A stretch of 64,000 nt of DNA from Linnemannia schmuckeri (GCA_029449235.1 JANATG010000012.1:992001-1056000); one strand, 5' to 3'. Positions 1 through 12,911 are shown, counted from the stretch's first letter. Made by a program: numbers and translations. Notes: a model not told the origin generated them from the letters alone.

Positions 1-288
1 CCATGATTGACGAGACAAAAGGCGTCGCGGAGCTGAAGTGGAGAGTTGAAAGAGTACCTTTGTCGATCCATCGAAACTAAAGAAAAAAAAAAAACGCCCC
101 CAATTTCTCAAGGGTTAGGTTCATCACGTGCACCACGGACTGTGTTGTGGGTGGCTTTGCACCTCTCTCAGCGCAATGCCTGCTGTTGATGGCGAAACGA
201 ACGAATAAAGGGCACAGAAGGCGAACGGCTACATTCTCTTCTCTTGTTCACACACCAACAACCAAACAACACGCATACTATATCAACC
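1..288. other. Left-edge spacer and SmE upstream region
   Basis: No gene is supported here. The stretch is the upstream region and leader of the SmE gene. A CAT at 2-4 could be the start codon of a divergent minus-strand gene lying off the window, but only four bases are visible and nothing supports it. Confidence 0.4.
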
Positions 289-1420
289 ATGTCGTCCAAA
301 GTCCAGAGGATTATGGTCCAGCCGATCGTGAGTGAAACAGCACCTCAGGAGCATCCAGCGAGACAACAGCATCAAGAAGAAGACCATCCTCAGCCATGCA
401 GGCACAGCAGTTTATGGCATGGAGAGAGAAGACAAGGATGACGACAACAAGACACGACACCTCAAAAGGCCGTTGAAGCAGATAACATAAAGCAGTGGAA
501 TCACAAGCAAGAGAGTCGTTGTATTGAAGGATGCACTGCACCGGTTTTCTTGGTGTCGATGTCAACTGCATAGAGAGGAAGCGCCTGAGGAACTAGAAAA
601 AAGTTGCACCACCTCAACACGACAGACTTGGCATTCTACAGGCAACAAAGATCTCGCCCATAGGACTTTTCAGGAATTGATTGCGAACATTTCGGCTCCT
701 TCAATCGCTTTAGGCTCGCCGCCTTTTGGACGCCGCAGAAAATTACACTCGAGGCGTCGTGATCGTTGCTTATTCATGTCATACTGATCCATTGCTCTCG
801 TTTCGTTCCACCTTTTACACTCTTTTAATAGAACCTGATCTTCAGGTATCTGCAGCAGGTAACAATCATTGCTTCCGCACGCATTCCCTAATTGTCAAAG
901 TTTCAGAAAATCAAAAAAGATCGGCCCTTCTAACCCATCAATTGTATCCTTTATTGAATGTCCAAATTTGTAGAGATCAACTGTCCAGATTTGGTTGTAT
1001 GAGCAGTTGGACACCCGCATCGAAGGCCAGATCATCGTACGTTCTTACTCTTAGCTTGAGATTTTCATAGGAACCGTGTGCCTTTTTCATGCACATGAAA
1101 TAATGAGTGACCCATCACAATGATCCTAACATACCCTTTATATCTTTTGGCAAACGCGTCGATAGGGATTCGATGAGTTCATGAACTTGGTCTTGGACGG
1201 CGCTTACGAGGTTGATGTCAAGAAGGGCACGAGAAAGGAGATCGGTACGTGTACTTGGATTGATTATGTATGCATGGGCATGGCATCCCCAGTGTGTGAT
1301 ATGTAGCAACAAAGTCTCATGCCATTTATTCTCGCTTTTCATTTTATGTAAATAGGTCGCATTTTGCTCAAGGGAGACAACATCACATTAATTCAGTCGG
1401 TATCGGCGCCGGAATCCTAA
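289..1420 (+). CDS. SME1: Small nuclear ribonucleoprotein E (SmE)
   Basis: Core Sm-ring subunit of the spliceosomal snRNPs (U1, U2, U4, U5); it binds the uridine-rich Sm site of snRNA. I joined five exons in frame: 289-327, 832-858, 974-1036, 1166-1244 and 1356-1420. All introns are GT-AG and the product is 90 aa, against about 92 in human. It opens MSSKVQRIMVQPI, which matches the KVQKVMVQPI start of SmE. The Sm1 motif follows (QIWLYEQLDTRIEGQIIGF then DEFMNLVLD), and Sm2 is ILLKGDNITLIQ. The C-terminus SVSAPES is typical. No single exon exceeds 79 bases, so the gene is invisible to a simple ORF scan. Intron 1 (504 nt) is unusually long beside the 107-129 nt of the others. Family assignment is secure. 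Confidence 0.95.
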
Positions 1421-2064
1421 AGAACAGGGAACCAGGAAGCGGTAGACCCCTTTCTTTGCTCAGGAACACCCAACAACGAACGAGACGAATTGTCACAGAG
1501 GAAGCATGGCTAGCGAAAATGAATGCCAACAACCCAATGCAATAAACCAAATGCGATCAAAAATCATTTTATATGAAGCGCTTGCAGGACTATCGTTGTC
1601 TGATGCTAAGACTGAAGCTGCGACACTCTAGGGCTGTATCTAGGCCGACAAGAATGCTCGATGCGCTGAACATTGTTTAAAAGGCCTCACTGTGGATGGT
1701 ATAGATCGGACCTGGCACATCTTAGCAAATGCCCGCGTTATTGCTCATTTTTGAACAAAGTGGATATCACTGCGTAGGGTCCAAATCCATGGCGCAATTA
1801 GGCTGCAAAGCAGACTTGGCTTCAGCAAGTGAAGGTAGAAAAGGAAAAACGTGCGTGTGCGACATTCAAGCCACTTGGGCCGTCTCTTTCCACTTACATT
1901 AGCAACATCGCTCTCTGTGACGTCGCTTTCTCACACTCCCCGCGACGACGGCTCTCACGCCCTCGTCTTTCGCGCTTCAGTAACGTATTATTGCGTCTTT
2001 CGCTTCTTCTTTTTACTTCTTTTCTTCTCACAACTCCAACCCCATCTCTCATTTCCTGTACACC
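1421..2064. other. Spacer, SmE 3' end to MCR1 upstream region
   Basis: About 640 bases without a supportable ORF. The last 200 bases before the MCR1 start are pyrimidine-rich on the sense strand, like several other leaders in this window. No TATA box was seen. Confidence 0.4.
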
Positions 2065-3768
2065 ATGCTTCGTTTGATCAACCCCCTCAAGACTAGTGCC
2101 CGCGCCTTCTCCGCCGCTGTCCCTGTATGTCACACTCACTTTCCTCTGCGAATCGACAACTAGGGCTAAACTGATCAGCGCGTTTTCTTTCTTCTCTTTT
2201 TTTTTCGTTTTCCCCTGAAAAAATCTCTCACTCTTGAACTGCAATTGTATCAAGGAACGTACTTACACATATTCTTTATTTTTTTTGCTAATAGAAACAC
2301 GCCTACTCCACCTCTGCCAAGTCTGGAGGTACCAGCAAATTGTTGACCATTGGCTTGCCCTTGGGTGTCTCTGCCGCTGGTAAAAACGAGTGATAAACGG
2401 ATAAAAGAGTGTGAGAATCAAATTCAAAAATGGACTCATGTCGGATCGATCGTTTTAATAATTATTACTTCTCATCGGAATAGCTGCCTACGCCTACTAT
2501 GGTGACAAGCTGGGAGGATCTGCTGCCGTTCCCGAGGTCAAGGCTGTCGCCGCTGCCCCCAAGGAGCCTATCGCCTCTGCGCTGGATCCTAACGCCTTTG
2601 TCGACTTCAAGCTCAAGAGCGTCCACAAATTGACCCCCAACACCAGCAAGTTCACATTCGAGTTGGAGGAAGGCCAAACCTTGGGCATGGAAGTCACCTC
2701 GTGCGTCGTCACCAAGTTTATTAAGGAAGATGGCAAGCCCGTCATCCGCCCCTACACCCCTACCTCTGACGCCGACCAGACTGGATCCTTTGACTTTGTC
2801 ATCAAGCGTTACGAAGGTACGATACCGTACAGTTTACAAACAAGGCTCGAGCGCATTTCATACAGACACAACCAAATTAATATGCTGGTTGAGGCGTGTT
2901 TCTCATGAACGGGAGAACGTACTTCCGATGGCGACATGATTTTACGCAATTGACTAAGCATCTTCCTATTCTTCCTCTTATCGTTCCCTTGTTCCCCGTT
3001 GCCGTTGCTTTGTCTCCATAAATGTCTTAGGCGGCCCCATGTCCTCCCACATCCACGATTTGAAGCCCGGTGACACCCTTTCCGTCAAGGGTATGTTCTC
3101 TCTTTCCACCGTTGCTTAGTTGCATCCACCTTCCATCGTTTGTTGTTGTAAAAGCAAAATGAGTAGTAACACCAACCATAACTGTAATCAATCTCAATAG
3201 GCCCTATTAGCAAGCACCCTTTCAAGACGAACCAGTTCGAGACTGTCAGCTTAATTGCTGGAGGAGCCGGTATTACGCCCATGATCCAGATTATCAGCGG
3301 CCTCCTTAAGGACAAGGCCGACAAGACCAAGATCCACCTCATCTTTGGCAACGTGACTCCTGAGGACATTATCCTCAAGGACGAGCTCGACGCCTATGCC
3401 AAGACCTACCCCGACCGCTTCAAGGTCACCTACGTCGTCGACAAGGCTGTCGATGGCTGGAAGGGCCCCACCGGATATATCACTGCCGATTTGATCAAGA
3501 AGTACATCCCCGAGGTTGCCACCGGCAACACCAAGGTCTTTGTCTGCGGACCCCCTCGTAAGTTTTCTTTCTTTTACTCTATATTTCTTTGTTCCTTTTG
3601 TCTCTTTTGTTCCAGATCAATTATTAACCACTCTATTGTGAATATCCCATGATGATAGTGATGATGAAGTCGGTCTGCGGCGTCAAGGGCCCTAACTTTA
3701 CCCAGGGCGAGGTCGATGGTGCCTTGAAGGAGCTTGGCTTGGACAGTGACCACGTCTTCAAGTTCTAA
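2065..3768 (+). CDS. MCR1: NADH-cytochrome b5 reductase, mitochondrial type
   Basis: FAD enzyme that passes electrons from NADH to cytochrome b5 or other one-electron acceptors; the MCR1 type sits at the outer membrane or intermembrane space of mitochondria. Six exons join in frame: 2065-2124, 2295-2379, 2484-2816, 3031-3090, 3201-3557 and 3659-3768, giving 334 aa. The N-terminus is Arg/Ser/Ala-rich (presequence-like), followed by one hydrophobic segment near residues 35-53, the MCR1 anchor. The FAD motif is RPYTPTS, with GGPMS as the second flavin contact. The NADH site has GGAGITPM and CGPP. One oddity is that the residue after CGPP, before MMK, is Leu (LMMK), where I expect Gly or Pro. The AATAAA at 3792 follows the stop closely. 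Assignment as CBR/MCR1 is firm; sub-mitochondrial location is inferred from the N-terminus. Confidence 0.95.
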
Positions 3769-4104
3769 AGAATTGGTTAGAAACGAACACAAATAAAAAA
3801 CGATCTATTATTTTTTGACACATATTATTGCAAAACGCACAAACCTGTCAATTCTATCCCTTCCCCCTTCTCCCTTTCCCCTTTCCCTCCATCGGTCTCG
3901 CGAAACAAACCTTCCCTCTTTTCCATCTCCCTATTAATCGTCAGTCCGTCATAATTCACCACCTATTCACATCACTATTCGACACCTTTCGTAAGGATTG
4001 CCAATGAGGAACAACCACCGGTGAAAAAGGAAGAACGAACCACCAACCACCCACTCCTCCTCTCACAAGGATCACCTTCAACCATAACCACAAATTAATA
4101 GCCG
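3769..4104. other. MCR1-SLC35-like spacer
   Basis: 336 bases: MCR1 3' end, then a C/T-rich leader (about 3850-4100) before the next start codon. No other feature was seen. Confidence 0.4.
3792..3797 (+). terminator. Poly(A) signal AATAAA of MCR1
   Basis: Canonical AATAAA hexamer 24 bases after the MCR1 stop codon, followed by a T-rich stretch. Confidence 0.5.
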
Positions 4105-6516
4105 ATGATGAATTCCATCGAGGGCATTCAAACACAACAACCGTCTCGGTTGGGCTTCACTAATGAGGCACACTCAACCTCACCACCAGAAGGAGGAGGA
4201 GCAACGTCGTCGTCGAGCCAGGGCCAGGATACGTACTCTTTTGATAACGTTCGGTCAACACCGCGTCGGATGGGAGGTCATTCTCGTACAGATAGTGCGA
4301 CGAGTTCTGAGAGCAGCAACGACGGAATCGAGTGGGAGGACGAGGCTAGATACTACGATACAGATGGGGAGGAGGAAGGCGATGATGGAGAGGAGCACAG
4401 TATGGACGAGGGTGATGAGGACGAAGACGAGTATGAGTACGACGACAACTACCAGGAACAGGATACACAGAGACTGCTGGCATCATCAAGTAATACTCGT
4501 ACAGGAGGATTGGGTATGGGCATGCGAGTTGGCGAGACGGGGACAGGAACAACCATTGGACTTGACTTTGAGCACAACCATGGGCGGGAATACAATCAGG
4601 AGTACGATGTCTTGCCATTAACGGCTGTGGATGGCGAGCTATCGAGGCATGGATCAAAGGGCAAGAGGTCGTCGTCATCGAACCGGAAAAGCCGCAGGGG
4701 TCAACATAGGATTCTTCATCCTGACGTGCCTGTGATGGGTCTTGGTAGTGCTCGGACAGAACAGGAGCGACTCATTGCTGCCCGGCAAGTCAGGATAAAG
4801 ATGATGTGGAATGTCTTTTACGTGTTTGCATGGTAAAAGGCCCGTAAACTGATTAGCGCGTTTTGTCATATTGTTTGGGCGCCTACAGCTTTTTTTGAAT
4901 ACTCACGCATATGGCACTGGTTCTCTTTGCAACAACACTTTAGGTACGGCTGTTCAACATCACTCTCCTTTTACAACAAGTGGCTGTTCTCGCCCAACCA
5001 CCACAACTTTCGCTTCCCCCTCTTCACCACCTGCCTCCACATGGTTGCACAGTTTGTCCTCTCGTCTCTCACGCTTACTCTGATGCCAAGTCTCCGGCCG
5101 AAGGCAGCACCATCAGCAAAGGATTTTGGGACAAAAATCATGCCATGTGCTGTGGCATCAGGATTGGATGTTGGATTGAGCAACAGCAGCTTAAAGTCGA
5201 TCACTCTCGCTTTCTATAGTAAGTCGCCCAGGAAGGTCTCATACTCGTTGCGTTTGATAGAAACACAAAAATTGAGAGCAACATCCTTCTCACCCTTTTT
5301 TTTTGCTCCACGATAGCCATGTGCAAGTCATCGTCGCTTGCCTTTGTGCTGCTGTTCGCGTTTGCATTCAAACTGGAGCGACCCACCTGGACACTTGCAG
5401 GAGTTATCGGCGTCATCTGCGTCGGATTGTTCATGATGGTTATGTCTGAAGTCGACTTCGTACTCATTGGGTACGTTCTTCTACCTTAACATCCTTGGCT
5501 TTTTTCTGGGATTCTCAAGTGGACTATCGGATACATTGATCATAACACTGCCTATGTCTTACGTGCTAAACATAGATTTGTTCAAGTAATGTTGGCATCA
5601 GTTCTGGGAGGTCTGAGATGGTCGCTCACACAGTTACTGCTCGAGCGGACAGACACCAAATCAGGAAGCCTGGCTAACCCGATCTCGACCATTTTTTTCC
5701 TCTCGCCCATCATGGGGATATGTCTCTGCATTGTTGCGGGAGTGTTTGAGGGATTTGGGACGATTTTCAGCTCTGAATTCTTCCAGACGTTTCAGTCGGG
5801 ATTGTTTACGCTGGGGCTGTTGTTCCTCGGAGGAATCTTTGCGTTTGCGATGGTTCTGGCAGAGTTTAATCTGATTGCTAGGACTAGCGTCGTCTCCTTG
5901 TCCGTCCTCGGTATTATTAAGGTATAGTACTCAAGGTCAAAGGGAAGTTTCAATACCGTTGAGTGCCATGAAGGATGCAAACTGACTCAAAATTCATTCA
6001 ATATTTTCCAACTGAAATTAATAGGAGGTGGTGACAATTGTAGTCTCATCGCTTGTATTCCACGATCACTTGACGGTAGTCAACATTCTGGGACTGTTCA
6101 TCACCCTGGCGGGTATTGGATTCTATCACTTTATGAAGCTGCGAGAGATGAAAGCTCAATCCAGGAAGGCGGCCCGGGAGATCACTGATCTGCGCCTGGC
6201 AGCGGCTATCAACAATTATGATCGTAGTGGTGGTGGACGGGGACAGAACGGTACGACTGTTCGTGATCATCGGAGGAAACGACGATCTGGAGGAGGACGG
6301 TTAAGTCAGCCAGAGACGACGACGACGCGTAGAGGAGGGTTTGAGGAGTCCTCGAACGCAAGTCGGGAGGATGTGTTTGGTATTGATGATGAGAACGATG
6401 TTGTAGGAGGAGTTGGTGGTGCTGATAGATCTCGGGACGGTGTGGTTGATTCGTCGCAGGAGTTGATTCAGGGGCTTAGGGCGGCGTCTCCGCCTTCGGA
6501 CCGTGTCAGTTCATAG
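4105..6516 (+). CDS. SLC35C2-like / triose-phosphate-transporter-family membrane protein
   Basis: Member of the drug/metabolite (DMT, TPT/NST) superfamily, probably a Golgi or ER nucleotide-sugar or related transporter. Five exons: 4105-4832, 4944-5218, 5317-5470, 5576-5921 and 6025-6516; 664 aa. The first ~225 residues are a low-complexity Ser/Gly/Glu/Asp-rich cytosolic tail. The transporter core begins near residue 230. It has FYNKWLFSP, then a hydrophobic FPLFTTCLHMV segment, FYTMCKSSSL (the M-x-KSS/T motif of SLC35C2 and plant KT/KV proteins) and about eight to ten membrane segments up to FITLAGIGFYHF. A charged Arg/Gly/Ser-rich C-tail follows. The substrate cannot be told from sequence; human SLC35C2 is linked to GDP-fucose and Notch fucosylation, and yeast YMD8 is the nearest yeast relative. 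The start at 4105 is the first ATG of the long exon; the adjacent second ATG is equally possible. Confidence 0.85.
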
Positions 6517-7735
6517 ATAACATACAAAAACATTTAATAAGGATAATAGAATACTCACTAATCATTGTTGCTCCAATGAACCTCTGCTTTCATTCCCACA
6601 CACAGCGATCATAATGTGAAATGAAGTTTATTGACCAAAAAAGATGCGCGCCACACCATAAAACATGATATTAGGAAGAATGCACAACAAATTACAAAAA
6701 CAAACCGTAAGCAACAGTCCAAGGATGGTCAGGGTCCCCTCAAACTTCCATGCAAAGAAAGAAAAGACAAAAAAGAACAATGCGCAGGGGAAATGCTCTT
6801 TACGCATCAGGAATTACGCCGCGTTACGCTTAATGCCAATCAATGGTCAAGCTCTCTTCCTCCTCCGCCACAGCTTCGCGCCCTCGGGACAGAAATGTCA
6901 GCAGATAAGGGATCATGGACCTGCGCGTGTTTTATTTTTCTGTGGAAAGCAGCTTAAAATATAATGTACTCAACTCAGGACGAGTCAAGTAAGAACCTAA
7001 GTGCACGCAGGGAGGGAAAAGTACGATAGAGAATTCCGTGGGCAACGAAGATGAAAGACCTTTTATCAAATATAAGCTGAGCAGTGAATGAGGATGTGGT
7101 TAAAAATACCTCTGTTGAGAGGAGGGCTGGACACTGCGCTACGGGTCTGATATGCAAGCTTGTATAAGAACCAAAGGGTCCAGAAGGCTGGGGCTAGAGC
7201 ATGGATGGCGGGACGATGGGGGAAGAACGGCGATGGTCGGAGGAAAATGCGAGAAAGGGACGTGATTGTTTTTACCGCGGGAAAGTTGTTCAAGCAGACG
7301 TGGGCAGATAAAAATAGCCCATCTGGAGTCGACCCCACTGAGCCCTTATTTGGGTAGTTTGTCCATTTGCCAAACTACAGGAACACAACATGGGTGGAGA
7401 GGGGGGGGGGAACATTTTGGGTTCTGTTAGGGTGGTCGCTTCATTTAGCCATTAACTCTAAAAAGACGCGCGACGGAGTGAGTGGGTTGTATGGGTTGGA
7501 AAAAGTGAGCGTGTGTAGGAGTTTAACCCATGCTCTTTCATATAATTGTGAAATGTGAGGGAGACAAAGGGGAATGGGTATATGCGACAAGCTTGTTATG
7601 ATTAGCGTCAAAGAGAGCAAGAGAAAACGCAAAAAAGTGAACAGCATGAATAACCGAATTTCTACCGGACACATTTCCAGTGGGGTTGAGGTGGGCAATG
7701 CAAAACTGCTCTCCCAAAAGATGGCCCCTTTCTTG

Positions 7736-7777
<42 letters not shown>

Positions 7778-9869
7778 ACTGAACAAAAAGACCCACCCTC
7801 CTGTTGGCTGTACAGCAGAAGAGCATCATTACCTTTACATCTTCAGGCAGCGGCGCGCAAGAGATGGCGCGCCTGCAGGTTCGCTATGGTCTATTGACAG
7901 ATGTTTCTACCCATTTCTATTTTATGAAGTCGTACAGTACAACCGTTATCTTTTATATTTTGTTTATTTTATTTCCTGGTCTAAGAAGACCTCGATATCT
8001 CGATCTATTCTTTTGAAAGCTCTTGTTTTTGTTTTGCATTTGCAACATTTTCAAGTTTGGTTGGGTTGCTGTAGTGTTTGTAGAGCTCGCTCTCGCTCAC
8101 CTTTTTTATGGACCCCGATCCTCTTTCTGTTTTTGATCAGGGAACTCACTCCAACGGTTATGTAGGATGGATAAGCAAGCCGCAAGATTAGAAAACCTGC
8201 GAGTAATGGGCTATGGAGCAAAGTCAAAAACAAAATGGCGAGTGAGCACATTTGTGGCTTTCTAACATCTGGTAGTCAAAAGCGACACAACACCGAGACA
8301 GGGATATGAGGGGGCATGAAAGACGAATGAGGGGGACAGGCACAAAGGCAAGAACGTCGAATGGTCACTTAGACAATTGACGATCTATTATCGATGCAAG
8401 AGACAAAAGAACATCCAAGTTTCTCGCCACAGCTGATCTGATGACGATCCCTGACCCGAAAAATAAGAGTCTATGCGATGCATGCGCGTATGTTCTTTTT
8501 GTTGAAAATCACAATATGATATGTCTCCCATTCATGCTGACCTGAAGTCCAGACCTTGCAAGTTGATTTTCAGATGATCATTCCAATGTTCACCAGCGGT
8601 TCCTTTTTAATATAAGATTGATGTTCTGTGCAGATCAGAAGGCGACAGTAGATAGACAGCGCACGCGACCGTTTTTTAACGAGGGAGGGAAAACAAGAAA
8701 CAATGGGTGACATTGGATTGTTGATCATCGCTTGCCTGACTGCCTGCCTGCCTGCCTTGTCTATGATTTGAACAGTTTTGTAAAAGAATGACAAAGGAGT
8801 GAGACAAAGACGTGCTTGATTGATCGCCCTGAACAACTCTCATCTTGTCTAAATTCATACCTGATCAAGACATTGCTGGCCCTGGCTTTCATTGCCGATA
8901 GATACGTGGGACCGTTGCTTATGAAATGATAGTCTACGAGAATGTAGAGATGGAAATGGCGGAAGGGGTGCGCATCCACTGGAAGTGAGCATTCATTACA
9001 CTACCACACATTGCACTCAAAGAAGTGCGAGAGGAATGATGAGCATGGGTGAGAGAGGAAGGAGTGAGCGAAATGATATCGACATCCAACCCAACCCTGG
9101 ACATCGAAGACCATAGTAGGAGCTATGCACAGGAATGAGGCAGTATATTGTGTAATAGAATCGGATCGAATTGAATCCAAAATGCCTTGACTCCTGACCA
9201 AAAATAGCACAACTAAGCACTCGCTGTCCCCTATGGAATAAATACTTGTATCAATAGCTGAACAAAGCACCATTGTAAATGACAGGGGCGACGGCGAGGG
9301 TACCTGGTCAAGCACACACAGCCATTTTGACGGAGGGCTTTGACGATGGATTGGTGGACAGATTTAGCCCTTGCTTTACTATTAAACATCCATGCTATCG
9401 GACATTAAGACCAGGCATAGACACTAGATGTCACCCCGGCCGAAAGTGACTCTCCTCCCCCCCTATATCCCAAGAACACAACAACAATGCCTTGAGCACG
9501 TAAGATAGCTATGGGCAGTAGCAGTAAACAAGGCAGAGTTCAAGGAATAGCCAGTAGTGGAATGCAGAGGCAGAGTGAGAGTTTTGATTCTATTGACCGC
9601 AGCCGGAATCACAACGGACTAACTCACAAAGCGGGTTCAATGTAATCAATAGGCAGGCAAGTAAAGAAAAGAAGGTTCAATCAAGGCAAAGAAGGAGTGT
9701 ACTGTGAACCAATCGCATTTTTTGTAATAAATACGGAGGGACTCTTTGCTCCCTTTTTTCATTTCTTTCTTTCTTTTCTTCTCCTTAAATTCGTCGCTTC
9801 TCTTCACTCTTCTTCTTCTTCCTTTTAACATCACTCCTTCTCCCTTTCCCTCACACACACAAATTCATC
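6517..9869. other. 3.35-kb spacer before UGDH
   Basis: No gene could be assembled. The stretch holds T7-A31 at 7738-7775, a long AT-rich tract and a pyrimidine-rich UGDH leader (9750-9865). A few minus-strand pieces look weakly exon-like (near 6850-6930, 7090-7210, 8865-8960 and 9285-9345), but I could not join them in frame or match them to a family. Confidence 0.35.
7745..7775. repeat. A31 homopolymer
   Basis: Thirty-one consecutive A directly preceded by seven T, in the non-coding stretch between the SLC35-like gene and UGDH. Confidence 0.9.
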
Positions 9870-12091
9870 ATGGTTAACATCTGCTGTATCGGTGCCGGTT
9901 ACGTCGGTAAGGAACAACAACTCATACTCACAACCCTACCTTACTGCTCCTCATTCGTTCATTACAGACACTGCTTGTCATTCAGTCAACAGGAAAGAAG
10001 CACAGACTCATCATCTGGCACACCCAGGAACACTGCAACTCGCCTTCTCATTTCGCTTTCAACAACAAACAAAAACTGATGACGGGATGAGCAACAACTT
10101 GAGTCTTAGTCTTCAACAACCATACACCCTGCCTGCAACAAAGCACTATGAGGCTTGGACCGATCTCTTCACCGCCAATTATTTGCTTATTGTGAGGCTG
10201 GAATATTTTCTCACACCACAGCAAACACACACACACTCTCTCTCCATTATGATTACCTCAGCCCGTTCTTTGTGTATCCTTAACTCACAAAACTCCAATT
10301 GGAATAATGAAACTCCCCATTATCATAGGTGGCCCTTCGTCCGCTGTCATTGCCTACCAGTGCCACGACGTCAACGTCACCATCGTCGACTTGAACCAGG
10401 CCCGTATCGATGCCTGGAACTCGGACAACCTCCCCATCTACGAGCCCGGTCTCGAGGAGATCGTCTTCTCCCGCCGCGGCAAGAACTTATTCTTCTCCAC
10501 CAACGTCGACCAAGCCATCATTGATGCCGACCTGATTTTCGTCTCTGTCAACACCCCCACCAAGAAGTCCGGTATGGGCGCCGGTATGGCCGCCGATCTT
10601 GCGTAAGTGCTCCTTCTTTCTTGAAGAATGAGGAGGGGAAGGGATGGGAGATGGCAGTGCTCCAGATGCAAACGCGATTTGACCCGCTCGGGACGAGAAG
10701 AAAAAAAGGAGTAGCTTTTTAGTTGTTTGCAGGAAACGTGCCTGATCTATAGGGCAATTGGTCGAGAGGAACTCCTTATTCTTTCTTTATTTTGCTATTT
10801 TTGGCTGGAAAGGGTGAAGAGTTGGTTGGTTTTGCATACATTGCCCACAGAAGAAAAAAGAGACGAATAGGCGTGTTGAGATATGGCCATGTGTGAATTT
10901 CAATGGGGGTCGCATTTGCAAAGGCCCGACTGAAGCACAGCTTTACCGAACCCCCTTGCTTTTGTTCAGATATACTTATCTCAATGTACCTTTCTTTTCT
11001 TCAATAGTTACATCGAGACCGCTACCCGCCGCATTGCTCAAGTTGCCACCACCTCCAAGGTTGTCATTGAAAAGTCGACTGTTCCTTGCCGCACTGCCCA
11101 GTCTATGCGCACCATTCTCGAGGCCAACTCCAACAAGGACATCCGCTTCGACATTCTCTCCAACCCCGAATTCTTGGCTGAGGGTACCGCCATCTCTGAT
11201 TTGACCAAGCCCGACCGTGTCTTGATCGGATGCCTCCAGACCCCCGAGGGTTTCGCTGCCCAGAAGAAGTTGGTCGACATCTACACCCGCTGGATCCCCC
11301 AGGAGCGCGTCATCACCATGAACTTGTGGTCGTCCGAGTTGTCCAAGCTCGCCGCCAACGCCCTCCTTGCCCAGCGTATCTCCTCCATCAACGCTCTCTC
11401 CGCCATTTGCGAGGCCACCGGTGCCGATGTCGATGAGGTCGCCTATGCCTGCGGTACTGACTCCCGCATTGGACCCAAGTTCTTGAAGGCTTCGGTCGGT
11501 TTCGGAGGCTCATGCTTCCAGAAGGATATCCTCAACTTGGTCTACTTGTCCGAGCAGTTGTTCTTGCCCGAGGTTGCTGCCTACTGGAAGTCGGTCGTCA
11601 CCATGAACGAGTACCAGAAGATGCGCTTCACCCACCGCATTGTCCGTACCCTCTTCAACACCGTCACCCACAAGCGCATTGCTCTTCTCGGTTTCGCCTT
11701 CAAGAAGGATACCGGTGATACTCGTGAGTCTGCTGCCATCACTCTCTGCAGCTACTTGATCCAGGAGCACGCTCGCATTGCCATCTACGACCCCAAGGTT
11801 AGCGCCAAGCAGATCAAGATGGACTTGACCGAGCCCGGTGTTGGCACCAACGAGGAAGCTGTTGACAAGCATGTCCAGGTGTGCGAGAGTGCTTATGAGG
11901 CCTGCGCTGGCGCTGATGCCCTCGTTATCTGCACTGAGTGGGATGAGTTCAAGATGAACCAGTTGGACTACCAGAAGATCTTTGACTCTATGCAGAAGCC
12001 CGCTTTCATCTTTGACGGTCGTCTGATCTTGGATGGTCCTAAGTTGAGGGAGATTGGTTTCCGTGTCGAGACCATCGGAAAGAGCGTCTAA
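9870..12091 (+). CDS. UDP-glucose 6-dehydrogenase
   Basis: Oxidises UDP-glucose to UDP-glucuronate with two NAD+; cytosolic. The product feeds UDP-GlcA/UDP-xylose pools for glucuronate-containing wall or exopolysaccharides, known from Mucoromycota and Cryptococcus. Three exons: 9870-9906, 10329-10602 and 11008-12091; 464 aa, normal for the family. The N-terminal Rossmann motif GAGYVG is split by intron 1. Other landmarks are EKSTVP, NPEFLAEG, the lid region WSSELSKLAANALLAQRISS, and the catalytic cysteine at about residue 273 in GFGGSCFQKD. The C-terminal NAD/UDP domain (GFAFKKDTGDTRES) is complete. Exon 3 is strongly C-ending in codon use, suggesting high expression. Both introns are long for this window (422 and 405 nt). 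The SLC35-like transporter upstream could handle related nucleotide sugars, but that link is only suggestive. Confidence 0.97.
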
Positions 12092-12322
12092 GCTCTTTGC
12101 TTCCATGAACAGTGGATGGGTGAGAGGAACGAGGACAGGATGAATCACCCCCTTCGTGTTGTTCGATCGGGCTCCTGGTGAGTCGTTCAAACAACACATA
12201 ATACTCCTGTTCTTTCTTTATTCCAAATCCCATTCCTTCAAAGACGTTCCTTTGTACATTTCTTCTCTTTTGTTTCCACGTCGTCCTTTGACTTTTTGCA
12301 CTCATCATCATCCTCACTAGAA

Positions 12323-12328
12323 AATAAA
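12323..12328 (+). terminator. Poly(A) signal AATAAA of UGDH
   Basis: AATAAA hexamer about 230 bases after the UGDH stop, in AT-rich sequence. Confidence 0.4.
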
Positions 12329-12911
12329 TTCCAATGTTATTTAACACAACCACCAAACTGTTTTGAAGCAGAAACACATAATAAGTCTATGGTCTTGTTA
12401 TTGTTCAAAGGTGAATTGACATGACAAGGCACGCGTTTGAGGTAATCGCAGCTGTTCATGTTGTCCAGTGTAGATAAGGATAACGGAAGACTTCATAAGA
12501 GTAACGTATCAACAGAGTAACAACAAAAAGGCGACATACCTATTATTGTTGTTTTTAACCGCCAATCACAGGCACACTCTCATATGGTTTGACTATTAAA
12601 CAACTACTCGCCATTCGTAACAACGACAAAAGGCAAAAAGTAAATAAAGAACAGCGGCATCCAAATCCCTCTTCTTCCAGTTGTTGGTTTTCGTTCCGTT
12701 TGCAGTTTGTTATATTTTTGTGCAGGGTCTTTTCTTTGGACCACAAGAATGAACAAACTGTCCAGCCGGACTAAATTTTTTCTTTTTCAGGGCCTAGATC
12801 TCCCACCCACCCAGATGTATAAACAGAGAGATTTCCTATGCCTTGCAGAAGGATAATAACGAAATAGTCATGTAATTACCCAGTAAAAGGGCGATTTATT
12901 GTCCGTACACC

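Noticed and set aside
1..4. Possible start codon of a divergent minus-strand gene at the very edge
   Set aside because: Only four bases are visible; nothing can be supported.
4163..4678. Overlapping ORFs on both strands of the SLC35-like first exon
   Set aside because: Shadow frames of the low-complexity acidic N-terminus; the frame leading into the transporter core is the real one.
8432..8460. TGATGA followed by CTGA, resembling snoRNA C and D boxes
   Set aside because: The two boxes are only a few bases apart and no terminal stem flanks them.
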